Below are positions 1 through 10,862 of a stretch of DNA of 64,000 nucleotides, piece by piece; position 1 is the first letter of the stretch, and every line of letters begins with the position of its first letter. The stretch covers positions 41,063,540 through 41,127,539 of the forward strand of contig NC_065884.2 of assembly GCF_932274485.2 (NCBI RefSeq), read 5' to 3'. Below the pieces are notes generated by a model. It ran no database searches. It saw only the letters and a program-made list of their open reading frames with translations, and was not told the DNA's origin. The translations under genes and the position numbers were made by a program. This stretch comes from Patella vulgata. Taxonomy: Eukaryota > Mollusca > Gastropoda > Patellidae.

Positions 1-828
1 CAGATGTGTTCAATAGGATTAAGGTCGGGGCTAAGCGACGGCCAATCCAGGACTTGGACACCGGCATTTCTTAAAAAAATTCTGGGTAGCAATTGCTGTA
101 TGGGGTCGAGCATTGTCTTGTTGAAACGTTAGTCCAGGCCCATGTCTCTGCATAAACGGAAGAAGAACAGGTTGCAAAATCTGATCCCTGTACTGGACAG
201 CATTTAAGTTCCCTTGGACAACAACAAGAGGAGAACGTCCATGTGCACAAAAAGAACCCCAAACCATGACGCTGCCGCCGCCAAATCGGTCAACTTCTCT
301 GACGTATACTTGAGCGTAACGTTCACCTCGTCTGCGGTACACTCGGATCCTGCCATCGGCAAATCTCAAAGTGAATCGAGATTCGTCACTAAAGACAACC
401 GAATTCCACTGTCTTTGAGTAAATCTTATGTGTCTTGTGGCCCACACAAGTCGGTTACGGCGATGAAGAGGTGTCAATATTGGTCCATTATAGGGCCCCC
501 GAGCTCGAAGACCAGCAGCCTGCAAGCGATTTCGAACAGTTTGTGCAGTTACCCTTCCACCAAACATCTCTCTACTTGTGAAGGTTGCAGTGACAAATCT
601 GTTTCTAAGATGACGTAATCGTATTGCTTGATCTTCCTGGAGTGACGTCACACGTGGCGCTCCCGCCCTTGGGCGGTCGGCAATAGTTCCAGTTTGAAGC
701 ACTCTCATTCTAAGATTAATTATTGTCTGGCGTGAACAATTAAAGGCTCGTGCAACAGTGACCACAGACTGACCAGCATAGAGCCTACCTATAGCACGTA
801 GACGTTCTACATTTGAAAGGCGCGGCAT
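1..828 (-). pseudogene. Tc1-like transposase, copy 1, frame-broken and cut by window edge
   Basis: This is a DD34E-type transposase that would cut and paste its own element. From the ATG at 828 the frame runs through an N-terminal helix-turn-helix (about residues 10-60), an arginine/proline-rich linker (DRPRAGAPR), the first catalytic Asp (VVFSDESRF) and the second (QQDNARPHTA). The frame then shifts at a run of seven A on the plus strand (about 73-79), so the last part, VLDWPSLSPDLNPIE with the catalytic Glu, lies in another frame and runs off the window edge. It differs from copy 2 by one visible substitution (Pro for Ala in LRARG-YNG). The same homopolymer break is in both copies, so it predates the duplication. 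Confidence 0.9.
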
Positions 829-1097
829 TTTCTAACAAAGATGAAAATAACAATTTTAATTTGTTTTTCCAGTTCAAGTTACGTGTGCGTGTTCAGTTTA
901 AGCAAACTTGCACGTGTTTTTCAGGTTTTTCATCTTTATATTCTCAAAAGTCACGTGATCCACGTGACTTTACAATTTTATGAAATTAAAGGCTTCTTAC
1001 TACTTACTATCGTTAGAAACACTTTAAAATTTATTTGACTTACCAGAAAAAAAAAATTGTTGAAATTCATCAGTGTCAAGTTTTTAATTTGGCTGAG
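1..1097 (-). mobile_element. Tc1-like DNA transposon, copy 1 (cut by window edge)
   Basis: The right-hand part of a Tc1/mariner-superfamily transposon, read on the minus strand. It matches the complete copy at 2955-4458 almost base for base, offset 3,361. The right terminal inverted repeat ends at 1097, just before a TA. The left end lies outside the window. The high identity comes from a segmental tandem duplication that includes the flanks, not from a second transposition. Confidence 0.9.
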
Positions 1098-1379
1098 TAT
1101 AGATACATGTTACAATTATTTGAACCTTGCATAGGAATATTTTAAAAGCCTGAATGGGCTGTAAATTGCTTGTTCGTAAAATTCGGTGAATTCGTATTCG
1201 TAAAACGTTTTTAAAATATATTTAAACAATAGTCACCACCCAAAATAAAATAAAATAAAATAAAATAAAATTAATAACTAGATCTGCCAGGCAGATGTGA
1301 AATCTTTCATATTCACGGTCACTTCCTGTCACATGTCATGGGTTATATAAAGAATCTTAATATGAAAAATTAATTATTA
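1098..1379. other. Transposon flank with (AAAAT)n microsatellite
   Basis: Non-coding AT-rich sequence between the transposon end and the modular repeat. It has an AAAAT-type microsatellite at about 1242-1270. The same sequence recurs at 4459-4740 as part of the tandem duplication. No gene signal. Confidence 0.6.
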
Positions 1380-2027
1380 AAATCGCTCAAAAATTTATAA
1401 GCTTAAATATTGCGAGAAACAGTTCACCTGGGCGAAAAAAATAATCTGAAAGGAAACAAGACCTGCATGGCAGTGCTGAATCGGCTTTCAGGCAACAGAC
1501 CCGAAGGAATCATTCGAGAGCCTATTCATCGGGATATTGTCGGGATAGTTTTAACCCGTGATGTTGATACTTAACTTTCTGTACCAGAACTTTCAGACAC
1601 ACCCATTTAGCAGTTTAAAAAAAGAAGGTTAGAAGTGCATTTACCGTTGTTTAGCGATTTTTCAACCTTTTTCAAAGACTGAGGCCATTTTTGGACCCTT
1701 ATATCATACTGACGCTTTTAACTTTGGATTCACACACTAGACAACCGATAGGACTCTGAGTAACCGAAGTTTAAAAAAAGAAATAAGAGTAGTTTTCCAG
1801 ATAAAAGCGTCTGATTAGGCTCCAGAAAGGAAAATACCAGATTTTCAGAGTCCCATAATCTATTGTCTAACCATCTAATTTGTGTCATTCAGATGTCATA
1901 AGATAGTCCATCAGGGAATCCAATGACACTTTAGTTGTTTTGATTCGGTGAAATCTGGCGTGGTAATCACTTTTTTCGCAAAAGCTCCATTTTGTTTTTA
2001 CTTTTTACGTTGTTTTTTTTCATAATA
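1380..2027 (+). repeat. Degenerate ~500-bp module repeat, forward
   Basis: This holds the modular repeat that dominates 5-29 kb. Recognition marks are ttgtcgggatagtttta, then ctttcagacac, a poly-A stretch, tgaggccatttttggacc, acacactagacaaccgatagg, and ctaaccatctaatttgtgtc near the end. There is no open frame. It is cut off at the duplication junction at 2027. Confidence 0.75.
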
Positions 2028-2362
2028 AATTCGAAGTCCTAAAAAAACGGTATAGGCAAAATAGTGTAATAAGGCAAAATAGTGTAATCAGCATATGGAC
2101 TGTTCACCGTGTACTAATAAATGGAAAGTTAACAATCGGAAAGTCAAAGTCATCACGTTTATCGTACAATTTAACACTAAGTTTATGGCAATTGTCAAAA
2201 TCGAGACGCAAATCCAAGTAGGAAGCGTAATTGTCACCGTCAGTAGTGTTTTTAATTTCGAGCTCATCAGGATATATGAATTCTACATAATCACTAAATT
2301 TTGGATTATTCAGTGATAGAACATCATCGATATATCGATAAGTGAAATTAAAATACCTGACT
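2028..2362 (-). mobile_element. Penelope-like retroelement fragment with internal deletion
   Basis: This is the reverse complement of parts of the element at 19146-20621. Positions 2028-2094 match its 3' tail (aatagtgtaat motifs). From about 2095 the sequence jumps about 450 bp upstream into coding sequence at a TAC microhomology. The coding part reads on the minus strand as FNFTYRYIDDVLSLNNPKF, then YLDLRLDFDN and KLYDKRDDFDFPIVNFPF, all in the palm of a reverse transcriptase. The YIDD catalytic motif is kept here, unlike in the longer copy. The Penelope-like call rests on motif style only. Confidence 0.75.
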
Positions 2363-2954
2363 ATCATAGTTTTAAAGGTATATTGAATAACACCCAATTG
2401 AAAATTGAAAAAGATATTTATTTTGAAGGCTAAAAATACAGTTTTTGTCAAAATGTTGTCATTTCCAGTAAAAATAAATTTTTGAAATTGTTTTTATGAA
2501 ATCACTATTGGCATTATGCATCAAAAAATAATTACCAATTTTAGGGACCAAAAACCGTTAAAAGTGACTTGCAGAAAATCGTCTTATTTTTCCCGCAACT
2601 GAACAAGTTAGAAACCATTTTTTGATATCTATATATCGTATGGGTTCATATCAAATATGATACTTTTAACGTAACAAATAGGACTCATTTGAAAAGAAAA
2701 TATCTGTTTTGAAGGATAAAAATACAGTTTGGGACCAAATGGCGTCACTTCCAGTGTCAATTTTAAATTCTGCTCAAATTAATATATTGAGCGTTGCTTT
2801 ATGCATCAAATGGTGTTACTTTTATGAAAATCCAATAATAATTGACTCTTTTAAGAGACAAAATAACGTGAAAAGTGACTCATGCAATATTGCCCATTTC
2901 TCGGCAACTTCTCATATTACAAACTAATTTCGGCATAGATTATCTGCATATTTA
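2363..2954. repeat. Degenerate direct repeat, period ~285 bp
   Basis: Two related segments: one near 2400-2680 (tattttgaaggctaaaaata, gtcatttccagt, gcattatgcatcaaa) and one near 2686-2930 (tgttttgaaggataaaaata, gtcacttccagt, gctttatgcatcaaa). It is non-coding. The Tc1-like copy 2 is inserted at its right edge. Confidence 0.6.
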
Positions 2955-4458
2955 TCAGCCAAATTAAAAACTTGACATTCGGGATTTTTGGGACTAGATT
3001 TTTAATATTTGGTTTAAGGCAACTATTTTAGTGTTATGTTGTGCACAGACGACCTTGATATCAACAGAAAGCAAGAATACGTCTCGCCGAAAGTCCTTGA
3101 CATTGATAACGTTCGTGATGTCACAGTACTCCCCAAAATGAAATTCACAGACTTGGAGAACAATCGGAATAAAGTGTTTAGTAACGGTTGTGGCCTCCTC
3201 TAGCGTCTCGTACTGCCACACAACGTCTTCTCATGGACCTCAGAACATTAGTAAACACTACCCGAGGAAGACGTCGCCACTGCTCAGCAAGAGCATGTTT
3301 AAGGTCCTGCAACGTCAGTGGTGGATTCACTTGCTGACGAACACGTCGACCCAGTTCGTCCCAGATGTGTTCAATAGGATTAAGGTCGGGGCTAAGCGAC
3401 GGCCAATCCAGGACTTGGACACCGGCATTTCTTAAAAAAATTCTGGGTAGCAATTGCTGTATGGGGTCGAGCATTGTCTTGTTGAAACGTTAGTCCAGGC
3501 CCATGTCTCTGCATAAACGGAAGAAGAACAGGTTGCAAAATCTGATCCCTGTACTGGACAGCATTTAAGTTCCCTTGGACAACAACAAGAGGAGAACGTC
3601 CATGTGCACAAAAAGAACCCCAAACCATGACGCTGCCGCCGCCAAATCGGTCAACTTCTCTGACGTATACTTGAGCGTAACGTTCACCTCGTCTGCGGTA
3701 CACTCGGATCCTGCCATCGGCAAATCTCAAAGTGAATCGAGATTCGTCACTAAAGACAACCGAATTCCACTGTCTTTGAGTAAATCTTATGTGTCTTGTG
3801 GCCCACACAAGTCGGTTACGGCGATGAAGAGGTGTCAATATTGGTCCATTATAGGCCCCCCGAGCTCGAAGACCAGCAGCCTGCAAGCGATTTCGAACAG
3901 TTTGTGCAGTTACCCTTCCACCAAACATCTCTCTACTTGTGAAGGTTGCAGTGACAAATCTGTTTCTAAGATGACGTAATCGTATTGCTTGATCTTCCTG
4001 GAGTGACGTCACACGTGGCGCTCCCGCCCTTGGGCGGTCGGCAATAGTTCCAGTTTGAAGCACTCTCATTCTAAGATTAATTATTGTCTGGCGTGAACAA
4101 TTAAAGGCTCGTGCAACAGTGACCACAGACTGACCAGCATAGAGCCTACCTATAGCACGTAGACGTTCTACATTTGAAAGGCGCGGCATTTTCTAACAAA
4201 GATGAAAATAACAATTTTAATTTGTTTTTCCAGTTCAAGTTACGTGTGCGTGTTCAGTTTAAGCAAACTTGCACGTGTTTTTCAGGTTTTTCATCTTTAT
4301 ATTCTCAAAAGTCACGTGATCCACGTGACTTTACAATTTTATGAAATTAAAGGCTTCTTACTACTTACTATCGTTAGAAACACTTTAAAATTTATTTGAC
4401 TTACCAGAAAAAAAAAATTGTTGAAATTCATCAGTGTCAAGTTTTTAATTTGGCTGAG
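2955..4458 (-). mobile_element. Tc1-like DNA transposon, copy 2, complete ends
   Basis: About 1.5 kb flanked by TA (2953-2954 and 4459-4460). The terminal inverted repeats share tcagccaaattaaaaacttg plus ACA; the right arm has one extra outer base. The size, TA target and DD34E transposase fit the Tc1 family. It is inserted beside the ~285-bp direct repeat. Because the transposase frame is broken, it would depend on a relative to move. Confidence 0.85.
3178..4189 (-). pseudogene. Tc1-like transposase, copy 2, one frameshift
   Basis: The start ATG is at 4189. The N-terminal helix-turn-helix (VARAFNCSRQTIINL) and linker are followed by the catalytic core: SDESRF, then QQDNARPHTA, then LSPDLNPIEHIWDELG. 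Exactly 34 residues separate the second Asp from the Glu, as in Tc1 (DD34E). The frame changes once at a seven-base homopolymer near 3434-3440. The second part continues to a stop at 3178, ending RGGHNRY as Tc1 transposases do. Total length would be about 340 residues, the family norm. The remaining coding sequence is well kept, so the element is young or the break is recent. Confidence 0.92.
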
Positions 4459-4740
4459 TATAGATACATGTTACAATTATTTGAACCTTGCATAGGAATA
4501 TTTTAAAAGCCTGAATGGGCTGTAAATTGCTTGTTCGTAAAATTCGGTGAATTCGTATTCGTAAAACGTTTTTAAAATATATTTAAACAATAGTCACCAC
4601 CCAAAATAAAATAAAATAAAATAAAATAAAATTAATAACTAGATCTGCCAGGCAGATGTGAAATCTTTCATATTCACGGTCACTTCCTGTCACATGTCAT
4701 GGGTTATATAAAGAATCTTAATATGAAAAATTAATTATTA

Positions 4741-6895
4741 AAATCGCTCAAAAATTTATAAGCTTAAATATTGCGAGAAACAGTTCACCTGGGCGAAAAA
4801 AATAATCTGAAAGGAAACAAGACCTGCATGGCAGTGCTGAATCGGCTTTCAGGCAACAGACCCGAAGGAATCATTCGAGAGCCTATTCATCGGGATATTG
4901 TCGGGATAGTTTTAACCCGTGATGTTGATACTTAACTTTCTGTACCAGAACTTTCAGACACACCCATTTAGCAGTTTAAAAAAAGAAGGTTAGAAGTGCA
5001 TTTACCGTTGTTTAGCGATTTTTCAACCTTTTTCAAAGACTGAGGCCATTTTTGGACCCTTATATCATACTGACGCTTTTAACTTTGGATTCACACACTA
5101 GACAACCGATAGGACTCTGAGTAACCGAAGTTTAAAAAAAGAAATAAGAGTAGTTTTCCAGATAAAAGCGTCTGATTAGGCTCCAGAAAGGAAAATACCA
5201 GATTTTCAGAGTCCCATAATCTATTGTCTAACCATCTAATTTGTGTCATTCAGATGTCATAAGATAGTCCATCAGGGAATCCAATGACACTTTAGTTGTT
5301 TTGATTCGGTGAAATCTGGCGTGGTAATCACTTTTTTCGCAAAAGCTCCATTTTGTTTTTACTTTTTACGTTGTTTTTTTTCATAATATCGGATATTTTT
5401 TTCGACTTCTTCCGTTTTTTATCATTGTCGGGATAGTTTTAGCAAGTTAGATACTTAACCTTCTGTACCATAAGTTTCAGAAAAATCCATTGAGCTGTTT
5501 TCAAAAAAAAAAAAAAAAAAGAAAAAGCAGAAGAGCATTTTCAGTAATTTAACGTTTTTATAAAAAATTTCAAAGTTTTAGGTTCTTTTTGAACCACTGA
5601 TGCTATTTCAATGCTTTTATTTCTGAATTCACACACTAGAACCCGAAAGGACTCTGTGTACGAAAGGTTTAAGAAAGGTTCGAGAAAAGGACGCCTCAAA
5701 AGGCTCCAAAACGGAAAATACTAAATTTTCGGCGTACCATAATTTATTTTCTAACCATCGAAATCGTATTATTTAGTCGCCATGTGAAAGTCCATTAATA
5801 GGACTATCTAACGACACTTTAGTTAATTTGGTCCGCGCTAATTTTTTAACCTTTTTTTTCAATTTTTTGAATACTTCCGGTATCGGGATCATTGCCGGGA
5901 TAGTTTTAACAACCAATTTTGGCACCTGAATGGTAACATGGCTCTATAATGATATATTACAATATCTTATCAAATAAAGTCTCCCTGAGATATCGTATGT
6001 TCAAAGGTGCCAAAAATGAAAAAAATTCCAAAATAGCGAAAATCAAATTTAAATAACTCAATACATATTATACATCGTTAGAATCGTAAGTAGGTTATCT
6101 ATCCGAATATAAAACTCTTTTATTTTTTGCAAATCTGTAAAAATAAAAAAAATAATAGAGCATTTTCCCAAATTTAACGATTTTTCGACTTTTTTCGCTT
6201 TTCAGTCCCATTTTCGACGTGTCATATTTTGAGATCTGATCATCGTATCTGTATGAATAGGGTATCATACAGTAGTACCATCACCGGTCGACCCAACGAT
6301 ACCTTAATTCGTTTCATCCGTTGATATCTGACGAAGAAAGCGCGCCTTTCCCCAAAACATCCATATTTAGAATTTCTTTTTCAAAATATCTGACTACTCC
6401 CGGTTTATGGATCCTTGTCGAGATAACTTTAACAGATGGTTTTAGAGTATGACTTCATGATCCAAAAGTTTCAGAAACATCGATTGAAGCTTTCAAAAAA
6501 ATATAAGGGTTAAAAAAAATGGATAGAAAATTCGAAAAGATTCGAAAAATATGGACGAATTTTCGAAATTGAAGAATGTGAGATAGCTATTGTCTCAGAA
6601 AAGATTTAGGGTTTCCTTGTTTGATTTCTTTGAAAATAGGTAAAGAATTGGCAAAACCATGACCGATTCTTAAATTCTGGTCAACGTTCAAAATTCGGCC
6701 ACTTCCGGTCTGTGCAGAAGTTTCAAACATAGTTTAACGAGTAACCACCACATGGTTTCCCAACGGAACATTTGGTATCTACTACAGGCACTGAGAAATG
6801 GGCCCCTGGGATAAAATAATAATAATAATAATAATAATAAACATAATAATTTCAGTAAAAAGACGAGAAAGCCTAACAACTGAGATAAAACCAAG
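4741..6895 (+). repeat. Modular ~500-bp repeat array, forward
   Basis: At least four module starts are seen by the anchor attgtcgggatagtttta or close variants, near 4897, 5425, 5891 and 6414. The variants resemble the three types in 9-29 kb: one with a 'cattgagcagttt' and poly-A stretch, one with ggcacctgaatggtaac, and one with cagaaacatcgattgaag. The array ends at a (TAA)n run (about 6815-6842) and a short sequence that recurs beside the Penelope-like tail. No gene. Confidence 0.75.
6815..6845. repeat. (TAA)n microsatellite
   Basis: A run of ATA/TAA triplets follows gggcccctgggataaaa. The same arrangement, reversed, is at 20925-20950 in the right-hand arrays, so the microsatellite is part of the repeat family. 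Confidence 0.85.
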
Positions 6896-6915
6896 TATGA
6901 TTAACCAAGTATGAT

Positions 6916-7419
6916 TAGACAAAATTCAAAGTCCTAAAAAAAAAAAACGGTATAGGCAAAATAGTGTAATCAGGCAAAATAGTGTAATCAGCATATGGAC
7001 TGTTCACCGTGTACAAAATACACGACAAACAGTGGTAACAGGTGTCCGCAAAAGTAAGCTTACCCTGAATGGCGCCACACCCGGTAAAATATCATGATTG
7101 GCAAATGTACTATCGGTATTCAAAATGCACGTGATAAACAGTGTTAACGATGTAGTAGACAGACATTATCAGGGAGATAGTACACGCGTCAATTAAATAT
7201 ATCTAGAATAATAGCCGAGAGAGACATGTTATATATACCAATCAAGTCAATATGACGGCCATAAAACTTTGTAGTTGAAGCTTAGATGACAAATGCCTCG
7301 ATCTACTTTAAAAAATCAGAATAAAATGAACAAGCTCTCGCGTAAAGAATTAGGTGAGACACAAAGACTCCATAAGCTGGTGATATCGAAATGTTACTAC
7401 TAATAAATGGAAAGTTAAC
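6916..7419 (-). mobile_element. Penelope-like 3' fragment
   Basis: The reverse complement of about 20044-20620: the tail with paired aatagtgtaat motifs, then the 3' untranslated part, then the last codons of the reverse transcriptase ORF (the stretch around the coding end at 20302). Similarity stops at 7419 (aaagttaac). It is diverged from the copy at 20 kb by many substitutions and small gaps, so it is an older copy. Confidence 0.8.
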
Positions 7420-7764
7420 GAGGGAGTTAGATATCTATAAGAGGAAGCGGATTAACAGCTTGGCAGGCAAAGTGATCAGATTGCACAGCTAACCATAGAA
7501 TATAAATTAACTTGTGTTTTTCCTGATATAACCCACATTGACCTTGATTATGGACAATAAATTTCATTTCTTTATTCATTAATTCATCCCCTTCATTTAT
7601 TACAGAACTGACAGTTACAGATCATCCAGTTATTTCATTCACTATTACATAATTTAAAAGTGAAGGGTTATATATATTTTACCAGCAGAGAATATGATGG
7701 ATAAATTGCCAACCGCCATCTACTGATAAAAACAATACTGACCCATCACCTTTTTTCCCCTTTT
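7420..7764. other. Unassigned intergenic sequence
   Basis: AT-rich, no open frame, no repeat I can place. Confidence 0.5.
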
Positions 7765-7890
7765 TTTAATGGTTTAACGTGTGCGCGTTCGATTGAGTCA
7801 AGTGGCGTGATTTAGATTCCAAGCTTGTACGTGACATGGAGTCCAGCCTCATGTATTTTACTCCGGGTCCTCAGGTCTCCTCCCACAGCT
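7765..7890 (+). mobile_element. SINE-A fragment (tRNA-derived)
   Basis: A diverged head of the SINE-A family. It keeps gtgcgcg, gattgagtcaagtggcg, gtacgtgacatggag, ctccgggtcctc and cctcccac in family order. It breaks off just before a reversed SINE-B fragment. Confidence 0.65.
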
Positions 7891-7897
7891 ATATGTT

Positions 7898-8035
7898 GTC
7901 CATTGCCAGGCCCTCTGTCCTATACCACTGACAAGGGGGGGGGGGGACCGTGCCTGAAAATACAGATGAACTTTCTCGACCAACACCATGATCGATCAAG
8001 GGACCTCAAGTTTTTTGAGCCACCGTGCCCCCAGT
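7898..8035 (-). mobile_element. SINE-B fragment, reversed
   Basis: It carries the conserved block ccactgacaaggggg, a G-rich expansion (7935-7946), cctgaaaatacagatgaact and a degraded tRNA-like head (gagccaccgtgcc) in reverse. It abuts the full SINE-B at 8039. Confidence 0.65.
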
Positions 8036-8038
8036 TAT

Positions 8039-8312
8039 GAAATGGGGTTTAACATCCTACTTTTCTGCACCATCTGGGATAATGAAGACATGTATATGCA
8101 AGATTATAGTATGCTATGAAGTACTTGTGGCGAAAAGCAGCGCTATGGCATAATCTTATTTCGAATTCTGTCAAAAGGCTCTTTTACGTGAAAGACCCTC
8201 CATCTTGCACCAGTGAAAACAGGAACCAACGCTGGAAAATCCTGAGATACTTTCGTGGCCAACATTCGGTAGGATCGAACCCAGGACCCCCTGGTTAGTG
8301 GGCCACTGTGGC
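8039..8312 (-). mobile_element. SINE-B copy
   Basis: Read on the minus strand it starts with a tRNA-like head (B-box-like ggttcgatcc area near 8275-8283, A-box-like part near 8305). It continues through the body (cttttacgtgaaagaccct) and ends with the tail aaaccccattt at 8039. Moderately diverged. It follows a reversed fragment of the same family, so the site is a SINE hotspot. Confidence 0.75.
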
Positions 8313-8760
8313 TCCTGATTTCTGTACCAACCAGGCTGATGAAGAAAGGCATAGGTATGGAAGCCGATGGGTACTCTTTAGCTCCTTCTGGACTTCACAT
8401 GCTAAGCCGAGAAGCTGCGACAAGTGGTCAATCTCGTTCAATTGTGGGTTCACTTCCCTGTGAGGTTCAGCGCGAAGACAGGAAATAATCAGTCGCAAGA
8501 AATAAGTGACTGATTAATTTTTACTGAACCTCAGAGCGAAGCTGCGAGATTAGGACCATTTGTCACGGCTTCCTAGCTTTACACTTAGTCAACGGGAAGG
8601 CAAGAAGGAGCGAAAAGATACATAACCATACATACGCTGTGTAATGTGCTATGAGGAAATTTTTCCTTTACAGCGGCACTGCGACCTTATACGTTTATTA
8701 TTTTGAATACCAATTGTTTTATGCGCCAAACCAACGGATCTCCTGGTTAGTGAGGCAGCA
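8313..8760. other. SINE remnants and a short inverted repeat
   Basis: About 8626-8690 repeats the SINE-B body in reverse (gctatgaggaaatt, gcggcactgcgacc). Between about 8459 and 8535 gaggttcag pairs with ctgaacctc around a ~70-bp loop. The rest is unassigned. Confidence 0.45.
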
Positions 8761-9236
8761 CCTCACTACCTGAGGGAAGGGATGCAGAATATTTTGTTGG
8801 AGTGGGGGGGGGAGTTTTTGGCTAGGTATCATACGCTACTGCCTGAGTGGCGGGTACAGGATATTTCGTTAGGGGTGGGGCATCTCACATCACCCCAAAC
8901 AACAAAAAATTAAAATTTACATGTTTCGTTGAAGAACATCATTTGTGAATTTTATACTGTTATTTGTGAGGGGATCGGGCACAAGTAGAAATAACATGTA
9001 GTACTAGGCCTACAGTTTACAAATTTTGGTCTCACTTTTTATCACCCAAACAACAAGCATACATATTTTATCATAGTTCTAAACATTAATAAGAGATAAA
9101 TTGTGACTAGTTTCGTTTATATTTTACACTTCAGACTGATTGAACACACGTTGCGTTGTTCTATTTGTCTTAAAATGTTTCCATATACAGCAAAAAAAAA
9201 AGTGCCATTGTGTCTGCATGTGTACTTAGTATTAAA
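8761..9236. repeat. Two degenerate ~90-bp repeats, then unassigned DNA
   Basis: cactacctgag, then gaatattttgttggag and ggggg near 8762-8817 recur as ctactgcctgag, ggatatttcgttagg and ggggtgggg near 8838-8880. After about 8900 I see nothing. Confidence 0.45.
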
Positions 9237-9530
9237 CCACGTGTTATTGTTTGTTTACATGTCAACGATTGGCTAATTAAAGACACGTGACCAGTACCTA
9301 TGTCAAAATATGGGTTAAAGAGTAAGGTTCCGCTAAATGTGAGTGCTAAATAAAAATACCGCAGGGTTAGAACTTCAGAGCTACGATATTTTTATTCAGA
9401 ATACACATCTCTACCAGTCAAAGCAAAGATCTTTTACATTTCCTGATCCTGGAGCAAAATGGTTTTTTTCTGATAACAATATTTGGTGTCAGCTACTGGC
9501 CTATTATTTTCAAGAGTTGTTTTTTTCAAA
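9237..9530 (+). repeat. Left terminal inverted repeat of the 9.24-29.17 kb interval
   Basis: It begins ccacgtgttattg and is the inverted match of 28871-29167. Shared landmarks in order are gattggctaattaaagacac, gtacctatgtc, aaagagtaag, gatcttttacatttcctgat, cctggagcaaaatgg, ctgataaca and ggtgtcagctactggcctat. Identity looks roughly 80-85% by eye. On its inner side the forward modules begin. Confidence 0.85.
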
Positions 9531-10862
9531 ATATCGGACATTTTTTCGACTACTTCCGATTTACGGATCATTGTCGGAACAGTTTAACTCAAGTTTAAGG
9601 CTTGGGTACTTAATTTCCTGTTACAGAAGTTTCAGAAACATCCATTGAGCAGTTTTGAAAATAAATAAATAAATAAATAAAAATAGCAGAGCACTTTCAG
9701 TAATTTAACGATTGGGGCCTTTTTGGTCCACTTATAGCACTTTGAGGCTTTTACATTTGAATTCACATCCTAGACCACAGATAGGACTCTAAGTAGCAGA
9801 AGTTTAAGAAAAGAAATAAAATAAGTTTTGGAGATAAAAGCGTCTCAATACGCTCCAAATAGAAAAATGCTAGATTTTCGGCGTCCCATAATTTATTTCC
9901 TAACCATCGAATTTATACCATTTGGATATCATATGGCAGTCCGTTATTCGGGTTATCCAGTAAAACTTTGGTTGTTTTGTTTCGGTGACATCTGACGTAG
10001 AAATCACGTTTTTCGCAATAGCGCCATTTTTTTTTTTTTTACCTTTTTCTTCATTTTTCGTTTGGGTTTTTTTTTCAAAATATCGGATACTGTTTAGACT
10101 ATTTTCGGTGTACGGATCATTGTCGGGATAATTTTAGCACCTGGCGTTGGTACTTAACGTCCTGTATCAGAAATATCCATTGAGCAGTTTTTTAAAAAAA
10201 AAGGAAAAATAGAAGAGCATTTTTTGAAAGATTGAAGCCTTTTTTGTTCAATTTATCGCATTTTGTGGCTTTTATTTTCGGTAGCACACTCTTGACCACC
10301 GATAGGAATCTGATTATCAAAAGTTTAAAAAAAATTGTAGGCGTCGTTTTCGAGAAAAAGGCTTCTCAAACGGCTTCAGGTCGGAAAATACTAGATATTC
10401 GGAGTACCATAATTTGTTTGGTAACCATCGAATTCGTATCAATTGGGTGTCACAGGATAGTTGATTAATGTGACTATCGAGTGACCTTTTAGTTATTTTG
10501 ATCCGATGACATCTGATGGAGAAATCATGTTTTTCGCAAAAGCACCAACTTTTTAACCTTTTTTTTCATTTTTTGGACTACTTCCAGTATACAAATTATT
10601 GTCAGAATAGTTTTAGCAACTGGATGGGCCCTTGATTGGTAGCAGGGCTCTATAATGGTATACTACATTATTTGATCAGAAGAAATCACCATGAGAAATC
10701 GTATGTTCAAAATTGCCAAAAATGCAAAAAATGTCAAAATATCGAAAATTAAATTTCAATAACTCAACACATATTATACATGTACGTCTTTAGGGTCGCC
10801 ATTACATCGGCCAGTTATCTAAATATATAAACCTTTTTTGAAAATCAGTACAAATAAAAAAA
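9531..10862 (+). repeat. Module array, forward
   Basis: Anchors ggatcattgtcgg occur near 9567 and 10115, and attattgtcagaatagtttt near 10597, giving a spacing of about 480-550 bp. The first two modules are the type with cattgagcagttt, a poly-A run, the ctagaccac line and ctaaccatcgaatt. The third is the type with ggctctataatggtatac and tcaacacatattatacatg. Any open frames inside are accidental. Confidence 0.8.

Larger units (their letters stand above)
1..2027. repeat. First unit (right part) of a 3,361-bp tandem duplication
   Basis: Positions 1-2027 repeat at 3362-5388 with constant offset, no indel that I can see and a G/C substitution near 494/3855. The match ends after cataata at both places. 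The copy therefore looks like a tandem duplication whose complete second unit is 2028-5388 and whose first unit starts about 1.33 kb left of the window. Confidence 0.9.
2028..5388. repeat. Second, complete unit of the 3,361-bp tandem duplication
   Basis: The unit begins at the Penelope-like tail and ends inside a module repeat. It carries the whole Tc1-like copy 2. Its last 2,027 bp equal 1-2027. After 5388 the sequence continues the module (tcggatattttt), which is the expected ancestral context, while the first unit instead joins aattcgaagtcct. Confidence 0.85.

Noticed and set aside
214-618. Plus-strand frames of 134 codons inside both Tc1-like copies
   Set aside because: Antisense shadows of the transposase.
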